The notes: generated by a model from the letters alone, not told the origin. Numbered from the stretch's first letter, positions 1 to 9,027 are shown. The stretch: 42,654 bases of DNA from an uncultured Sphingomonadaceae bacterium (GCA_947501325.1 CANMVC010000008.1:1-42654); one strand, 5' to 3'. Program-made: numbers and translations.

Positions 1-77
1 CAACACTCGGTGACACCTCAACCCTTGCAGATCCAAACGTCGTCGATACACTCATCAAAGGAAGAATGAATAGGTAG
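1..77 (+). CDS. acs: Acetyl-CoA synthetase, C-terminal end only (partial)
   Basis: Only the last 24 codons are inside the window. Reading frame 3 gives TLGDTSTLADPNVVDTLIKG followed by RMNR and a TAG at 75-77. The GDTSTLADP segment is the hallmark of the extreme C-terminus of AMP-forming acetyl-CoA synthetase, which converts acetate, ATP and CoA to acetyl-CoA in the cytoplasm. The stop lies three bases before the ATG of the response regulator, so the two genes are almost certainly co-transcribed, and the regulator's AGG-rich ribosome-binding site lies in the acs tail. The identification rests on a short but very characteristic peptide and on the neighbouring acetate genes. Confidence 0.82.
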   Translation, partial: TLGDTSTLADPNVVDTLIKGRMNR

Positions 78-80
78 GAT

Positions 81-719
81 ATGGCCCGAATCATTATCGC
101 CGATGACCATCCCCTGTTTCGGGGCGCGCTCTGTCAGGCGGTGCTGAAACTATGGCCAAAGGCGGAGCTGGTGGAGGCGGAAACCGTGGCCGCGGCCCGC
201 GATGCCGCCGATGCCGCACCGGCGGACCTGCTGCTGCTTGATTTGCACATGGAGGACAGCGACGGGTTGACCGCTCTACTGGATTTCCGTCACGATTTTC
301 CGGCGCTTCCCGTGGTCGTTGTATCGGCCAGCGAAGAAAGCCGCGTCGTACGCGCTTGCCAGAGCCTGGGGGCGTCGGGTTTTATCCCGAAATCTGTCGA
401 TCTGGATGTCATGCGCGAGGCGCTGTCACAGATTCGCGATGGCGATGTCTGGTTTGATGCGGACGTCATCGAAAATGAAGACGATGTTATGCTGTTCGCG
501 AAACTGGCGAGCCTGACCCCGGCGCAACGACGCATTTTGAACCTGGTCAGCGAAGGCATGCTGAACAAGCAAATTGCTTATCAAATGGAGATTAGCGAGG
601 CGACCGTGAAAGCTCATATTACCGCGATTTTCCGCAAGCTGGACGTTGTCAATCGAACGCAGGCCGTGCTTGTCGCCAAACAGCTGGACGTGGAATTGCC
701 TGAAGTCAAATCGGTCTAG
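81..719 (+). CDS. crbR: LuxR-type response regulator, CrbR/ErdR-like
   Basis: The 212-residue protein has an N-terminal receiver domain (about 1-120; acidic pair ADD at 7-9, phospho-acceptor Asp54 in LLLLDLHMED, SAS and PKS further on) and a C-terminal LuxR/FixJ helix-turn-helix (about 147-205, with LTPAQRRIL and SEATVKAHI). CrbR/ErdR regulators activate acs and acetate uptake in Vibrio and Pseudomonas with a symporter-type kinase (CrbS/MxtR), and exactly such a kinase is the convergent neighbour. The ATG at 81 follows the acs stop by three bases, so it should be translated with acs and could form a feedback loop. Its TAG stop shares the CTAG at 716-719 with the stop of the opposite gene. The pairing with the kinase is inferred from family and position. 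Confidence 0.88.
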   Translation: MARIIIADDHPLFRGALCQAVLKLWPKAELVEAETVAAARDAADAAPADLLLLDLHMEDSDGLTALLDFRHDFPALPVVVVSASEESRVVRACQSLGASGFIPKSVDLDVMREALSQIRDGDVWFDADVIENEDDVMLFAKLASLTPAQRRILNLVSEGMLNKQIAYQMEISEATVKAHITAIFRKLDVVNRTQAVLVAKQLDVELPEVKSV

Positions 720-3700
720 CCGCGGGATTTTCGCAGCAATTGGCTGATCAATGCGCGCAGCGCAGCAGGCGGGGCTGGCTTGATCAAACGCTCCACTGCC
801 AGTGTTTCTGCCACCTGTCTGGTGCGATCGGAATCTTCCGCCGTTACCAATATGGCCGGAGGGCGCTTTTGCCATATATCGATCAGCTTTTCGAATAACC
901 GGTCGCCCGTCCAGCCGTCGTCCAGTTGATAGTCGAAAATCACCAGGTCAGGCGGATCGGCAAAAGCCTCGCAGGCCTGCTCCGGTCCCAAGGCGGTTTT
1001 GATGTCGCAGCCCCAGCGTTCAAGCAACGCGGACAGCGCATCCAGAGCAGCCTGATCATTGTCAACATAGAGCACGGTCTTGCCCGCTAGTTCGGAAGCG
1101 TTTGATTTCCGGCTACTGACCGGTTTGGTGGCGCTGGCCTGCGCTGCGGTTTTGTTGATGCGCAGAGAAAATATGCTGCCCTTGCCCGGTGCCGATTCAA
1201 CCGCAATCGCGCTATTTAGCAGTCCGGCGATGCGCTGGGATATGGACAGCCCCAAACCCGCACCTTCCTTTTTGATATGCGATCCGACTTGTTGGAATTC
1301 TTCAAAAATCTTTTCATGTTGTGCTTTTTCGATACCCACCCCTGTATCGGTCACGCGGATATCGACATCATCGGACTTGCTTTTGGCGGTGAGAGAAACT
1401 GAGCCGTTCTCGGTATAGCGAACAGCGTTGGATACAAGATTCTGGAGAATGCTGAGCAGCAAATTGCGATCCGTTTCGACCCACAGATCGGTTTGTTCGA
1501 CATGCAGTTCCAGACCCTTTTCCCTGGCCGCGCGGTTAAATTCCGACCGCAGATCATCGAACAGCGGCGCCAATGGGAAACGGGTTATTTTCGGCTGGAG
1601 GCCGCCGCTATCCAGCCTTGATATGTCGAGCAGGGCGCGCAGCAATCGGTCCGCCATTTCGATAGAACGATCAATATCATGCGCCAGTTTCTTGGCTCTG
1701 GGTTGCTGCGTGCCGATCTCTTCATCCAGCGCGGATGTGAATAATCTGGCCGCGTTTAAAGGCTGCACAAGGTCATGGCTGGCCGCAGCCAGAAAGCGGG
1801 TTTTGGAACGGGTTGCCTTTTCCAGCGCGCTATTGGCATCGGTCAGCTGTTTGGTGCGCTCCTCGACCTTGGCCTCCAGCGCCTGTTCTGATCGCCTGTC
1901 TGCGGTAATGTCGGTATAGCTTGTAACATAGCCGCCTGTTGATGTTGGGTTGCCCAATATACGCAAGATCCGGCCATCGGCCTGTTCGCGCTCCTGACCA
2001 TGTTTGCGGCCCGCACGCATGTGACCGAGACGCTTGGCGACTTCGGCGGTCACATGATCTTCACCCACACCGTTGCGGCGCACATTATAGCTGATCAGAT
2101 CGGCGATCGGACGGCCAATGGTGACCAGATCATCTGGCAGCGCGAACATGTCGACATATCGGCTGTTCCAGGCAACCAGCTGCATGTCCTTGTCCACCAC
2201 CGCGACGCCCTGATCAATATTTTCAATCGCTGTCTGCAGCAATTCTCCGCTAAATTGCAGGCGCTGGGAGGTTTCGTCAAACATGGCCACCACCTGTTCC
2301 AGCGGAATCGGGTCGCCCTCCATTGTCGAACCGATAATCGCCCTGGCGGAAGAGGCGCCGAGCACGCCGGAAAGCTGTCGTTCGACCATTTCAATCAGAT
2401 CTCCGTCGGCGGGATCCAGATCGGAATAGGTGCGGCCGACCTTCTGGCCCAGATGCTGCATCGCCGTGCGGCTGCGTTCGCCGCCAACAAACTGCCGGAG
2501 CAGCAACCGGTAATCTGCAACACGCATTTTTTCAGGCGCGCGGCTGCCATCTGCGGCCCGATATTCCATCGCAACGAACGCTGCTGACTGGGCCTTGTCG
2601 ATAATATTCGCCTGACTGTTGAGCGAGAACAGGATGTAAGCGGCGATATTGAGGGTCAGACTGATGATGACCGCCGAGACCAGACGGTCCTCGGCAATCT
2701 GGATGACCGGGCTGGCATCCATATAGGTCGGGACAATCAGCAGCACGAGCCATGCCGAAAAGCCCAACAGGAGCCCGGCGATCATCCCGATCCGGTTACC
2801 CTGCTTCCAGAACAGTCCGCCAATCAGTCCGGGCGCAAACTGCGAAACAGCGGCAAAAGAAACGGTACCCAAACCGGCCAGTGTCGAAGCGCTGCTAATC
2901 GTGCGATAATAGAGATAGGCGAAAAACAGCAGCCCGATAATGGTCAGCCGCCTTATCCACAGCAACGACTGGCCAAGCGCCGCATGATTGGTTTTGCGGC
3001 GATAGAAAAGCGGCACGATCAAGTCGTTGGTAATCATACCCGATAGTGCCACGGTCGTAACGATCACCATTCCGGTAGCGGCTGAAAAACCGCCGATAAA
3101 GACCAATATGGCAAGCCAGTCAGCCCCCATGCTAAGCGGCAGCGCCAGCATCAGCATATCGGGACTTATCTGGCTGGCGGACAGCAGCGACGTCCCCGCC
3201 AGGGTGATCGGGAACACCACCAGAGCGATCAGGACAAGATAGGCGGGAAAAACATAGCGCATCAATCGATCGGGCTTGTCTTTCTGGGCCTCGACGATGG
3301 TCATGTGAAACTGGCGCGGCAAACACAAGGCCGCACAGGCAGAAATCAGCGTCAGCACAAGGAAGCGGCTATCAAACTGGTCCGCGTGAAAAATATCATT
3401 GAAGCCGTCCGTCACATTGCTCTGCATGGCGCCATTCCCGGCGAAGAGAAGAAGCGCGAAGGCGGCGACCGCCAGCAAGGCCAGCATTTTAACAATCGCT
3501 TCGGCGGCGATGGTCAGCACCATCCCGCGATTATGCTGCGTCAGATCAATCTGGCGCGCGCCGAACAAAATCGAGAATAGCGCCATGATCGCGGCCACGC
3601 CCAGCACAACATCATCCGGATTCACTGCTGCACCGATATCGGGAGACAGCGCAAACAGGGTCTGACCGACAGATTTTAACTGCAACGCGACATAGGGCAA

Positions 3701-4078
3701 AAGGCCTACCGTGGCGATGACCGTAATCAGGGCGGCCACCGCGCCGCTTTTCCCGTAGCGCGTCGAAAGGAAATCCGCGATGGACGTGCTGTGATGCGAT
3801 TTGCCGAGCTGCAGCGTCCGCGCGACAATAGCATAACCCAGAGTGAACAATAATATCGGACCGAGATAGATGGGCAGAAAATGCCACCCGCTGGAAATCG
3901 CCGTGCCGACCGCCCCATAAAATGTCCAGCTGGTGCAATAGACCGCCAGCGACAATCCGTAGATCCATGATTGCGCACGTGGCCCCGGCACCAGACACCC
4001 GCCATCGCCCTTTAACGCCAGCCAGAACAAGCCGGCGGAATAGAGCACCGAAACGGCAAGCGCGATCCACAAGATCAT
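716..4078 (-). CDS. crbS: Symporter-fused hybrid sensor histidine kinase, CrbS/MxtR-like
   Basis: A 1120-residue inner-membrane protein. The first ~480 residues form a sodium:solute symporter (PutP-like) module with about 13 membrane segments. A PAS region follows (about 605-720, with AIENIDQGVAVVDKDMQLV), then a coiled linker, a HisKA domain with phospho-accepting His768 (AAASHDLVQP), an HATPase domain (LQNLVSNAVRYT, DTGVGI, GAGLGLSIS) and a C-terminal receiver with Asp1049 (LVIFDYQLDDG) and LIKPA. This order is that of CrbS/MxtR kinases, which control the acetate switch. The ATG at 4078 is preferred over an in-frame GTG at 4096 because GGGGGAGAG lies just before the ATG. It is downstream of the symporter operon, with a terminator-like hairpin between. 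The sensed ligand is not visible; acetate uptake or sodium flux is an inference. Confidence 0.9.
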   Translation of the reverse strand: MILWIALAVSVLYSAGLFWLALKGDGGCLVPGPRAQSWIYGLSLAVYCTSWTFYGAVGTAISSGWHFLPIYLGPILLFTLGYAIVARTLQLGKSHHSTSIADFLSTRYGKSGAVAALITVIATVGLLPYVALQLKSVGQTLFALSPDIGAAVNPDDVVLGVAAIMALFSILFGARQIDLTQHNRGMVLTIAAEAIVKMLALLAVAAFALLLFAGNGAMQSNVTDGFNDIFHADQFDSRFLVLTLISACAALCLPRQFHMTIVEAQKDKPDRLMRYVFPAYLVLIALVVFPITLAGTSLLSASQISPDMLMLALPLSMGADWLAILVFIGGFSAATGMVIVTTVALSGMITNDLIVPLFYRRKTNHAALGQSLLWIRRLTIIGLLFFAYLYYRTISSASTLAGLGTVSFAAVSQFAPGLIGGLFWKQGNRIGMIAGLLLGFSAWLVLLIVPTYMDASPVIQIAEDRLVSAVIISLTLNIAAYILFSLNSQANIIDKAQSAAFVAMEYRAADGSRAPEKMRVADYRLLLRQFVGGERSRTAMQHLGQKVGRTYSDLDPADGDLIEMVERQLSGVLGASSARAIIGSTMEGDPIPLEQVVAMFDETSQRLQFSGELLQTAIENIDQGVAVVDKDMQLVAWNSRYVDMFALPDDLVTIGRPIADLISYNVRRNGVGEDHVTAEVAKRLGHMRAGRKHGQEREQADGRILRILGNPTSTGGYVTSYTDITADRRSEQALEAKVEERTKQLTDANSALEKATRSKTRFLAAASHDLVQPLNAARLFTSALDEEIGTQQPRAKKLAHDIDRSIEMADRLLRALLDISRLDSGGLQPKITRFPLAPLFDDLRSEFNRAAREKGLELHVEQTDLWVETDRNLLLSILQNLVSNAVRYTENGSVSLTAKSKSDDVDIRVTDTGVGIEKAQHEKIFEEFQQVGSHIKKEGAGLGLSISQRIAGLLNSAIAVESAPGKGSIFSLRINKTAAQASATKPVSSRKSNASELAGKTVLYVDNDQAALDALSALLERWGCDIKTALGPEQACEAFADPPDLVIFDYQLDDGWTGDRLFEKLIDIWQKRPPAILVTAEDSDRTRQVAETLAVERLIKPAPPAALRALISQLLRKSRG

Positions 4079-4100
4079 ATTTCTCTCCCCCACCACTTAA

Positions 4101-4136
4101 AGCAAAAATAAAGGGCGACGCCAAGCGCCGCCCTTT
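4101..4136 (-). terminator. Rho-independent terminator after the symporter gene
   Basis: An 8-bp perfect stem (AAAGGGCG at 4110-4117 with CGCCCTTT at 4129-4136) encloses an 11-base loop. Read on the minus strand it is followed by a T-rich tail (TTTATTTTTGC). It lies 20 bases past the symporter stop and just before the kinase start, so it probably limits read-through from the uptake operon into the kinase gene. Confidence 0.7.
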
Positions 4137-4156
4137 CACCCTGGGAAGACAGGGTA

Positions 4157-5932
4157 TCAATGCGCTGCGGCATCTCCGGCTCCGCGCGGTACGCGGATCG
4201 AGTCGATCAGCTTGCGCACTTCGACGGGCGGAGAGTCTGTCATCTTCGACACCGCAATGGCGATGGCGAAGTTGAGGATCATTCCGACAACACCAATGCC
4301 CTCTGGCGAGATGCCGAACAGCCAGTTGGCCGCGACATTGGCATCCGGTGCCACCAGCTTGAAATAGGCGATATAGCTGAACGTAAACACCAGTCCGCTG
4401 ACCATCCCGGCAATCGCGCCTTCCTTGTTCATCGACTTTGAGAAGATGCCCATGAAGATGGCGGGGAACAGCGATGCTGCCGCCAGACCGAAGGCAAAGG
4501 CGACCACTTGCGCAACCCATCCCGGCGGATAGATGCCAAGATAGCCCGCCACCACAATCGCCGCTGTCGCTGCGATACGCGCCGCCAGCAATTCGCCTTT
4601 TTCGGTGATTTGCGGCCGGAACGTACTCTTCAGCAAGTCATGGCTGATCGATGACGAGATCACCAGCAGCAAGCCCGCCGCCGTGGACAGGGCCGCCGCC
4701 AGACCGCCAGCCGCGACCAGCGCAATCACCCAGCCGGGCAGATTGGCAATTTCCGGATTGGCGAGCACCATGATGTCCCGGTCCACATAAACCTCGTTGG
4801 TGCTGTCCTCATTGGGAGGATTGGTCACCATCCGCTGACCGGCGGTACCGGTGGTGTCGGCATAGGAAGGGCTACCCTTGAAGGCATCGCCGCTGCTTAG
4901 CTGCATAACGCCGTCGCCATTCTTGTCATAGAAAGCGATCAGGTCATTATTTTCCCAGTTTTTGAACCAGGCCGGCGCCTTGGCATATTCTGTCTGGTCA
5001 ACCGTTTCGATAAAGTTGATCCGGGCAAAAGCGCCAACCGCAGGAGCCGTGGTGTAAAGCAAGGCGATGAAGATCAGCGCCCAGCCTGCCGACTTGCGGG
5101 CATCCGAAGCCTTGGGCACGGTGAAGAAGCGCACGATGACATGCGGCAACCCGGCAGTCCCGACCATCAGCGCTGCTGTAATGCAGAACACGTCGATCAT
5201 CGATTTGGACCCGTCGGTATAGGCGCCGAAGCCCATATCCTGCAGCACCAGATCCAGTTTCTGCAGCACATATAGCCCCGATCCGTCATTGACCGTCGAC
5301 CCCAGTCCCAGTTGCGGGATGGGATTGCCGGTGACCAGAAAGCTGATGAAGAAGGCGGGAACCATATAGGCAAAGATCAGCACGCAATATTGTGCGACCT
5401 GCGTATAGGTAATGCCCTTCATCCCGCCGAGCACGGCATAGAAGAAAACAATGCCCATGCCGATAATCACACCCATGGTAATCGGCACATCCAGAAAACG
5501 GGAAAAGACGATACCCACCCCGCGCATCTGACCGGCAATATAGGTGAAGCTAATGAAAATCAGACAGATTACCGCCACCACCCGCGCTGTTTTGGAATAG
5601 TAACGCGTGCCGATAAAGTCCGGCACCGTAAACTGGCCGAACTTGCGCAGATAGGGCGCAAGCAAAAGGGCCAGCATCACATAGCCGCCGGTCCAGCCCA
5701 TCAGATAGACCGAGCCGTCATAACCGGAAAAGGCGATGATACCCGCCATCGAGATAAAGCTTGCCGCCGACATCCAGTCAGCTGCGGTTGCCATGCCGTT
5801 AACGACCGGATTGACCCCGCCGCCGGCGACATAAAATTCCTTGGTCGATCCTGCCCGTGACCATATCGCAATCCCGATATAGAGCGAGAAGGACAGGCCG
5901 ACGAAAATATAGATGAGTGTTTGCGTATCCAT
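4157..5932 (-). CDS. Sodium:solute symporter, VC_2705 type (probable acetate/monocarboxylate uptake)
   Basis: A 591-residue polytopic inner-membrane protein starting MDTQTLIYIFVGLSFSLYIG, with the SSS-family pattern of about 13 membrane segments (for example AADWMSAASFISMAGIIAF and GGLAAALSTAAGLLLVISSS). The DUF4212 partner directly upstream is the usual companion of the VC_2705 subfamily (ActP-like). Its stop is 11 bases before this ATG, and AAGGGGGC supplies the ribosome-binding site. A hydrophilic stretch of about 80 residues (about 315-395) sits between two membrane segments and contains DKNGDGVMQLSS at 336-347, which matches the first half of an EF-hand calcium loop. The position next to acs and the CrbSR pair argues for acetate or a related short acid; the exact substrate cannot be read from sequence. 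Confidence 0.88.
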   Translation of the reverse strand: MDTQTLIYIFVGLSFSLYIGIAIWSRAGSTKEFYVAGGGVNPVVNGMATAADWMSAASFISMAGIIAFSGYDGSVYLMGWTGGYVMLALLLAPYLRKFGQFTVPDFIGTRYYSKTARVVAVICLIFISFTYIAGQMRGVGIVFSRFLDVPITMGVIIGMGIVFFYAVLGGMKGITYTQVAQYCVLIFAYMVPAFFISFLVTGNPIPQLGLGSTVNDGSGLYVLQKLDLVLQDMGFGAYTDGSKSMIDVFCITAALMVGTAGLPHVIVRFFTVPKASDARKSAGWALIFIALLYTTAPAVGAFARINFIETVDQTEYAKAPAWFKNWENNDLIAFYDKNGDGVMQLSSGDAFKGSPSYADTTGTAGQRMVTNPPNEDSTNEVYVDRDIMVLANPEIANLPGWVIALVAAGGLAAALSTAAGLLLVISSSISHDLLKSTFRPQITEKGELLAARIAATAAIVVAGYLGIYPPGWVAQVVAFAFGLAAASLFPAIFMGIFSKSMNKEGAIAGMVSGLVFTFSYIAYFKLVAPDANVAANWLFGISPEGIGVVGMILNFAIAIAVSKMTDSPPVEVRKLIDSIRVPRGAGDAAAH

Positions 5933-5943
5933 GTCAGCCCCCT

Positions 5944-6258
5944 TCAGTCATCAAGATCATATTTGCGCTCGATCTTTTTCATCTTCCACGTGTAGTAAAA
6001 GATGAGCAGAACGAAGACGTAGATGGAGCCCTGCTGGGCAAACCAGAAGCCGAGCGGATAACCGCCAAGCGAAAACTGGTCGAGAAAATCGCGGAACAAT
6101 ATGCCCGCGCCAAAGGATACGACAAACCAGATCGCCATTAATGACCAGAGCAGACGGAGATTCTCCGACCAATAGGCCTTTTCATTTGCATTGGTTTCCG
6201 TGTCTGGTTCCGGTCCGCTGTCGTTCGGCTCCGGCACCGATGGATCATTGTCAGTCAT
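5944..6258 (-). CDS. DUF4212 small subunit of sodium/substrate symporter
   Basis: The 104-residue protein has a polar, acidic N-terminus (about 1-30) followed by two membrane segments (LLWSLMAIWFVVSFGAGILF and GSIYVFVLLIFYYTWKMKK). The EKAYWSENLRLL start of the conserved part and the FYYTWKMKKIERKYDL end are typical of the DUF4212 family, which is found beside VC_2705-type symporters and is thought to be their accessory subunit. A strong site (AAGGAAGGGGAGGATGCC) precedes the ATG. The 118-bp gap upstream (6259-6376) must hold the operon promoter; no clear sigma-factor boxes or CrbR site can be named there. Confidence 0.9.
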   Translation of the reverse strand: MTDNDPSVPEPNDSGPEPDTETNANEKAYWSENLRLLWSLMAIWFVVSFGAGILFRDFLDQFSLGGYPLGFWFAQQGSIYVFVLLIFYYTWKMKKIERKYDLDD

Positions 6259-6376
6259 GGCATCCTCCCCTTCCTTGTTTCACATCATGACCGGTTTCTG
6301 GCCATTATCGAGAAAGCTAGTGGAGATTGAAAATTTTGATAGAGAGACTTTGGTCTAATATGCGCGCGCAAGGACT

Positions 6377-7069
6377 TCAGCCCCGCATCAGCACGTCTTC
6401 CATCATCAGATTTTCGGTCCGGAGGCGCGCGCATTGGGCAAGAAACAGTTCCGCACAGGCCATGGCATCCGTCAGGCCATCATGGGCGCGGTAATAGGGC
6501 AAACCATATTGCGCCCGCAATTTTCCTAACCGAAAACCATCGGCAGTCCGCTCTTTCGGAAACCACCTGTCTTCCAGTTGCATGGTGCAGATGAAGCGCC
6601 CGACAAAGGGCGCTCCGAAGCAGCGCAGGCAGGCGGCATTCAGAAAGGCCTGTTCGATGATCGCTGCATGGGCGAGGATCGCCGATCCCTTCAGATCAGC
6701 AAGCAACGTTTCCAACACATCCCGCTCGGACTGTCCTTCCGCAGCGGCATCGTCGGTGATCCGGTGAATAACCACTGCCGAGCCCTGAAGCTTGTTCCCT
6801 GCACGGATACGCAGCCGCCGGGCGCTGCCCAGCTTTACCGCGCCGCCGTCAACGGCAACCCATCCCGCTTCGAGCAGCTGGGCATCTTCCTTTAGCCCGT
6901 CGCTTTCAAAATCAAGAGCGATCAGCGGCGTATCTTCCAGCAAATTATCAGTTGGCAAAAGAGCATCATAATAACCCGCCATCGGGGTCGACTGCGCCGC
7001 TGCTTTCGCCTGCTGCCAGCGCGCGGCAAAGCGTTTCTCCTGGAACCAGTTTTGCCAGCCCCGTTTCAC
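6377..7069 (-). CDS. DnaQ-like 3'-5' exonuclease (DEDDh family)
   Basis: A 230-residue cytoplasmic protein. After a short helical N-terminus it shows ExoI as LIALDFESDGL (Asp53, Glu55), an ExoII region ILAHAAIIEQAFLNAA where the usual acidic residue is Glu, and ExoIII as YRAHDGLTDAMACAELFL, which supplies the His and last Asp. This is the subgroup of polymerase III epsilon-like nucleases commonly encoded next to DUF294/CBS nucleotidyltransferases beside acetate permeases. The start overlaps the stop of the upstream gene by four bases (ATGA), so translation is probably coupled. Whether it degrades DNA, RNA or small nucleotides is unknown. Confidence 0.82.
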   Translation of the reverse strand: MKRGWQNWFQEKRFAARWQQAKAAAQSTPMAGYYDALLPTDNLLEDTPLIALDFESDGLKEDAQLLEAGWVAVDGGAVKLGSARRLRIRAGNKLQGSAVVIHRITDDAAAEGQSERDVLETLLADLKGSAILAHAAIIEQAFLNAACLRCFGAPFVGRFICTMQLEDRWFPKERTADGFRLGKLRAQYGLPYYRAHDGLTDAMACAELFLAQCARLRTENLMMEDVLMRG

Positions 7070-8937
7070 TGGATATTGCCGGCATATTTGCGGCTGACAA
7101 TATCCATGTGATCACGGATGACGCGAAACGCATCCTTGAGATGTTCTCGCTCAAACCGGGACAACAGCTCCGGCGAGAGATTATTGGTCGGTGCCGCGCC
7201 TTGCCGGATCTGTCCGGATTGATGGCGAAACCGGACGCTGCGGATAAACTCGAACGAATCGATGATATCCGAAACCGCGTCCTGGCTGAGCGCGCCCTTT
7301 TCGGCCGCTTTCCGCAGGCGCTCTTCGCTGTTCACTTCGCTTAGCCCCAGCGCCAGCGCATAGACCCGGGCAATGTCGACCACCGGCGCAATCGCCTGAT
7401 GTTTCAGGTCAAGCACATCGCCCTCTCTCTCGTCATGCTGCAACAGGAAATTCCGGAAAAAACCCAACGGAACTCTGGTATGGGCTGCGGCCCTTGCAAT
7501 GAAAGACAGGAATATTTTGTTGGCGCTGCTCCACGCGAAAATCTGCTCACGCAAGCTGTCAACCAGCTCTTCCCTGCCCGCGACGCATCTCATGTCGAAG
7601 AAAATGGTGGTGTTGAGGACATTTTCCGGATCGGGCTTGGCAATCCAGTTGCGGTATCGCTCTTTCCAGACAGAAAGGGGCTGCCGCCATTTGTCATTGG
7701 TCGCCATGATATCGCCCGGACAATAGACATAACCGGCGCTGTTCAGACCATCGCACAAGAGGGTTGCAAGTTTTTCAAAATAATCGCCATGCGCCCGAGC
7801 ATCATAGCTGTCATCCAGAATGAATCCGTTATCCTGATCCGATCCGCCGGCCTGTTCCTGTCGTGCAAGCGAGCCGAATACCACCAGCGCATAGGGTACC
7901 GGTGGCGGTCCCAATTGTTCCTCGGCCAGCTTGAGCAGCTGGCTATGGGTGGTCTCGCCGATATTCGAGACAAAGCGCGCGACATTGCCGGCATCAACGC
8001 CCGATTCCGTGAGATGCGCCAATACCGCATCCACACGCCGGGCCGCCCTGGCAATTGCCGCTGCGTCCGTTGCCGCCTTGATCTCCGCGACCACTTGCAA
8101 TGCATTCATGCCGAATCGGTTGAGCAGGTCGCTGGAGCTGATGACGCCGACAATCGCATTCGCGCTGTTCACGACCGGCATATGATGGATATTGTGCTGG
8201 GACATGAGCAGCATGGCAGAGAGCAAATGGTCATCCGGTGCCATCGTAATCAGGTCGGTGGTCATCACCCGGGATACGGGCTCGGACACCGGGACATCCT
8301 GTCCCAGCACCCGGCGCCGCAAATCCTTGTCGGTGATTATCCCGACCAGCTTGCCCTGATCGATCAGGGGCAAGGTGGAAACATCGGCACGGGTCATCAG
8401 TTTCGCGGCATCGCTAATGCTGTCGCGCGGGCTGGCCGTAATGACTTCCTTGCGGCGCAGCAGGCTGCCCAGTTTGACCGCGATCATGGCCGCATCGCCA
8501 TTGCCTTTTTCAGACTGCCGCAAACCGGCTACTGCCAGACGCAGGCGCTGCGCCTCATCCTTGGCAAAGAAAGCCTTGAGCGTGTCATGGCTTTCCAACA
8601 GCTTCAGAAACGCGGCCTTGGGGAGCTGATAGATCAGGCTGTCTTCGTGCGCGACGACCTGATTGCGGGTCCGTTCGTGATGGAGCAGCGACGGATAGCC
8701 AAACACAGCGCCTTCGCCCAATCGATGACTGAGCTCCGTTCCGCCCAGGCGCAATTCTACAGCGCCGGACCGGACGATACTCAGCAGATCATTTTCTTTG
8801 CCCGCATCAATGATGATCGTGCCACGGGGAAAATACCGTATCTCGATTTTCCTCGCCAGCGACGCGATGACGCTGACAGAAAGACGGTCAAACGGCGCAT
8901 GGCGCCCCAAAAACGATATGACTTCCTCAATTTCCAC
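7066..8937 (-). CDS. cNMP-binding/CBS/DUF294 putative nucleotidyltransferase
   Basis: A 623-residue protein with four recognisable parts. There is a cyclic-nucleotide-binding-like domain (about 8-120, including FPRGTIIIDAGKENDLLSIV and LGEGAVFGYPSLL), a pair of CBS domains (about 165-285, LVGIITDKDLRRRVLG and IVGVISSSDLLNRFG), a GlnD-like nucleotidyltransferase domain with GSLARQEQAGGSDQDNG near residue 357, and a helical DUF294_C substrate-binding region to the end. Start is GTG at 8937, supported by AAAGGAGA five bases upstream. Families with this layout are predicted to sense adenine nucleotides and modify a partner protein. Here the coupling to the exonuclease and the nearness to the uptake operon suggest control of acetate metabolism, which is an inference. 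Confidence 0.87.
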   Translation of the reverse strand: MEIEEVISFLGRHAPFDRLSVSVIASLARKIEIRYFPRGTIIIDAGKENDLLSIVRSGAVELRLGGTELSHRLGEGAVFGYPSLLHHERTRNQVVAHEDSLIYQLPKAAFLKLLESHDTLKAFFAKDEAQRLRLAVAGLRQSEKGNGDAAMIAVKLGSLLRRKEVITASPRDSISDAAKLMTRADVSTLPLIDQGKLVGIITDKDLRRRVLGQDVPVSEPVSRVMTTDLITMAPDDHLLSAMLLMSQHNIHHMPVVNSANAIVGVISSSDLLNRFGMNALQVVAEIKAATDAAAIARAARRVDAVLAHLTESGVDAGNVARFVSNIGETTHSQLLKLAEEQLGPPPVPYALVVFGSLARQEQAGGSDQDNGFILDDSYDARAHGDYFEKLATLLCDGLNSAGYVYCPGDIMATNDKWRQPLSVWKERYRNWIAKPDPENVLNTTIFFDMRCVAGREELVDSLREQIFAWSSANKIFLSFIARAAAHTRVPLGFFRNFLLQHDEREGDVLDLKHQAIAPVVDIARVYALALGLSEVNSEERLRKAAEKGALSQDAVSDIIDSFEFIRSVRFRHQSGQIRQGAAPTNNLSPELLSRFEREHLKDAFRVIRDHMDIVSRKYAGNIQ

Positions 8938-9027
8938 AGAAATCTCCTTTCGCCTGTTTTACCATAGCACGCAGAGACAAGACTATTGGTCAAAGATATT
9001 ATAGGGATTGAAAGCCTGGGAAAATAA

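Noticed and set aside
3612-4520. 302-codon minus-strand frame bridging kinase and symporter
   Set aside because: It overlaps the two real genes in another frame and crosses the terminator; its translation is Arg- and Cys-rich without domains.
7399-8967. Long open frame (522 codons) on the plus strand opposite the DUF294 gene
   Set aside because: It lies fully antisense to a gene with clear domains and its translation (rich in His, Gln, Arg) has no domain pattern. It is the usual by-product of GC-rich codon use.
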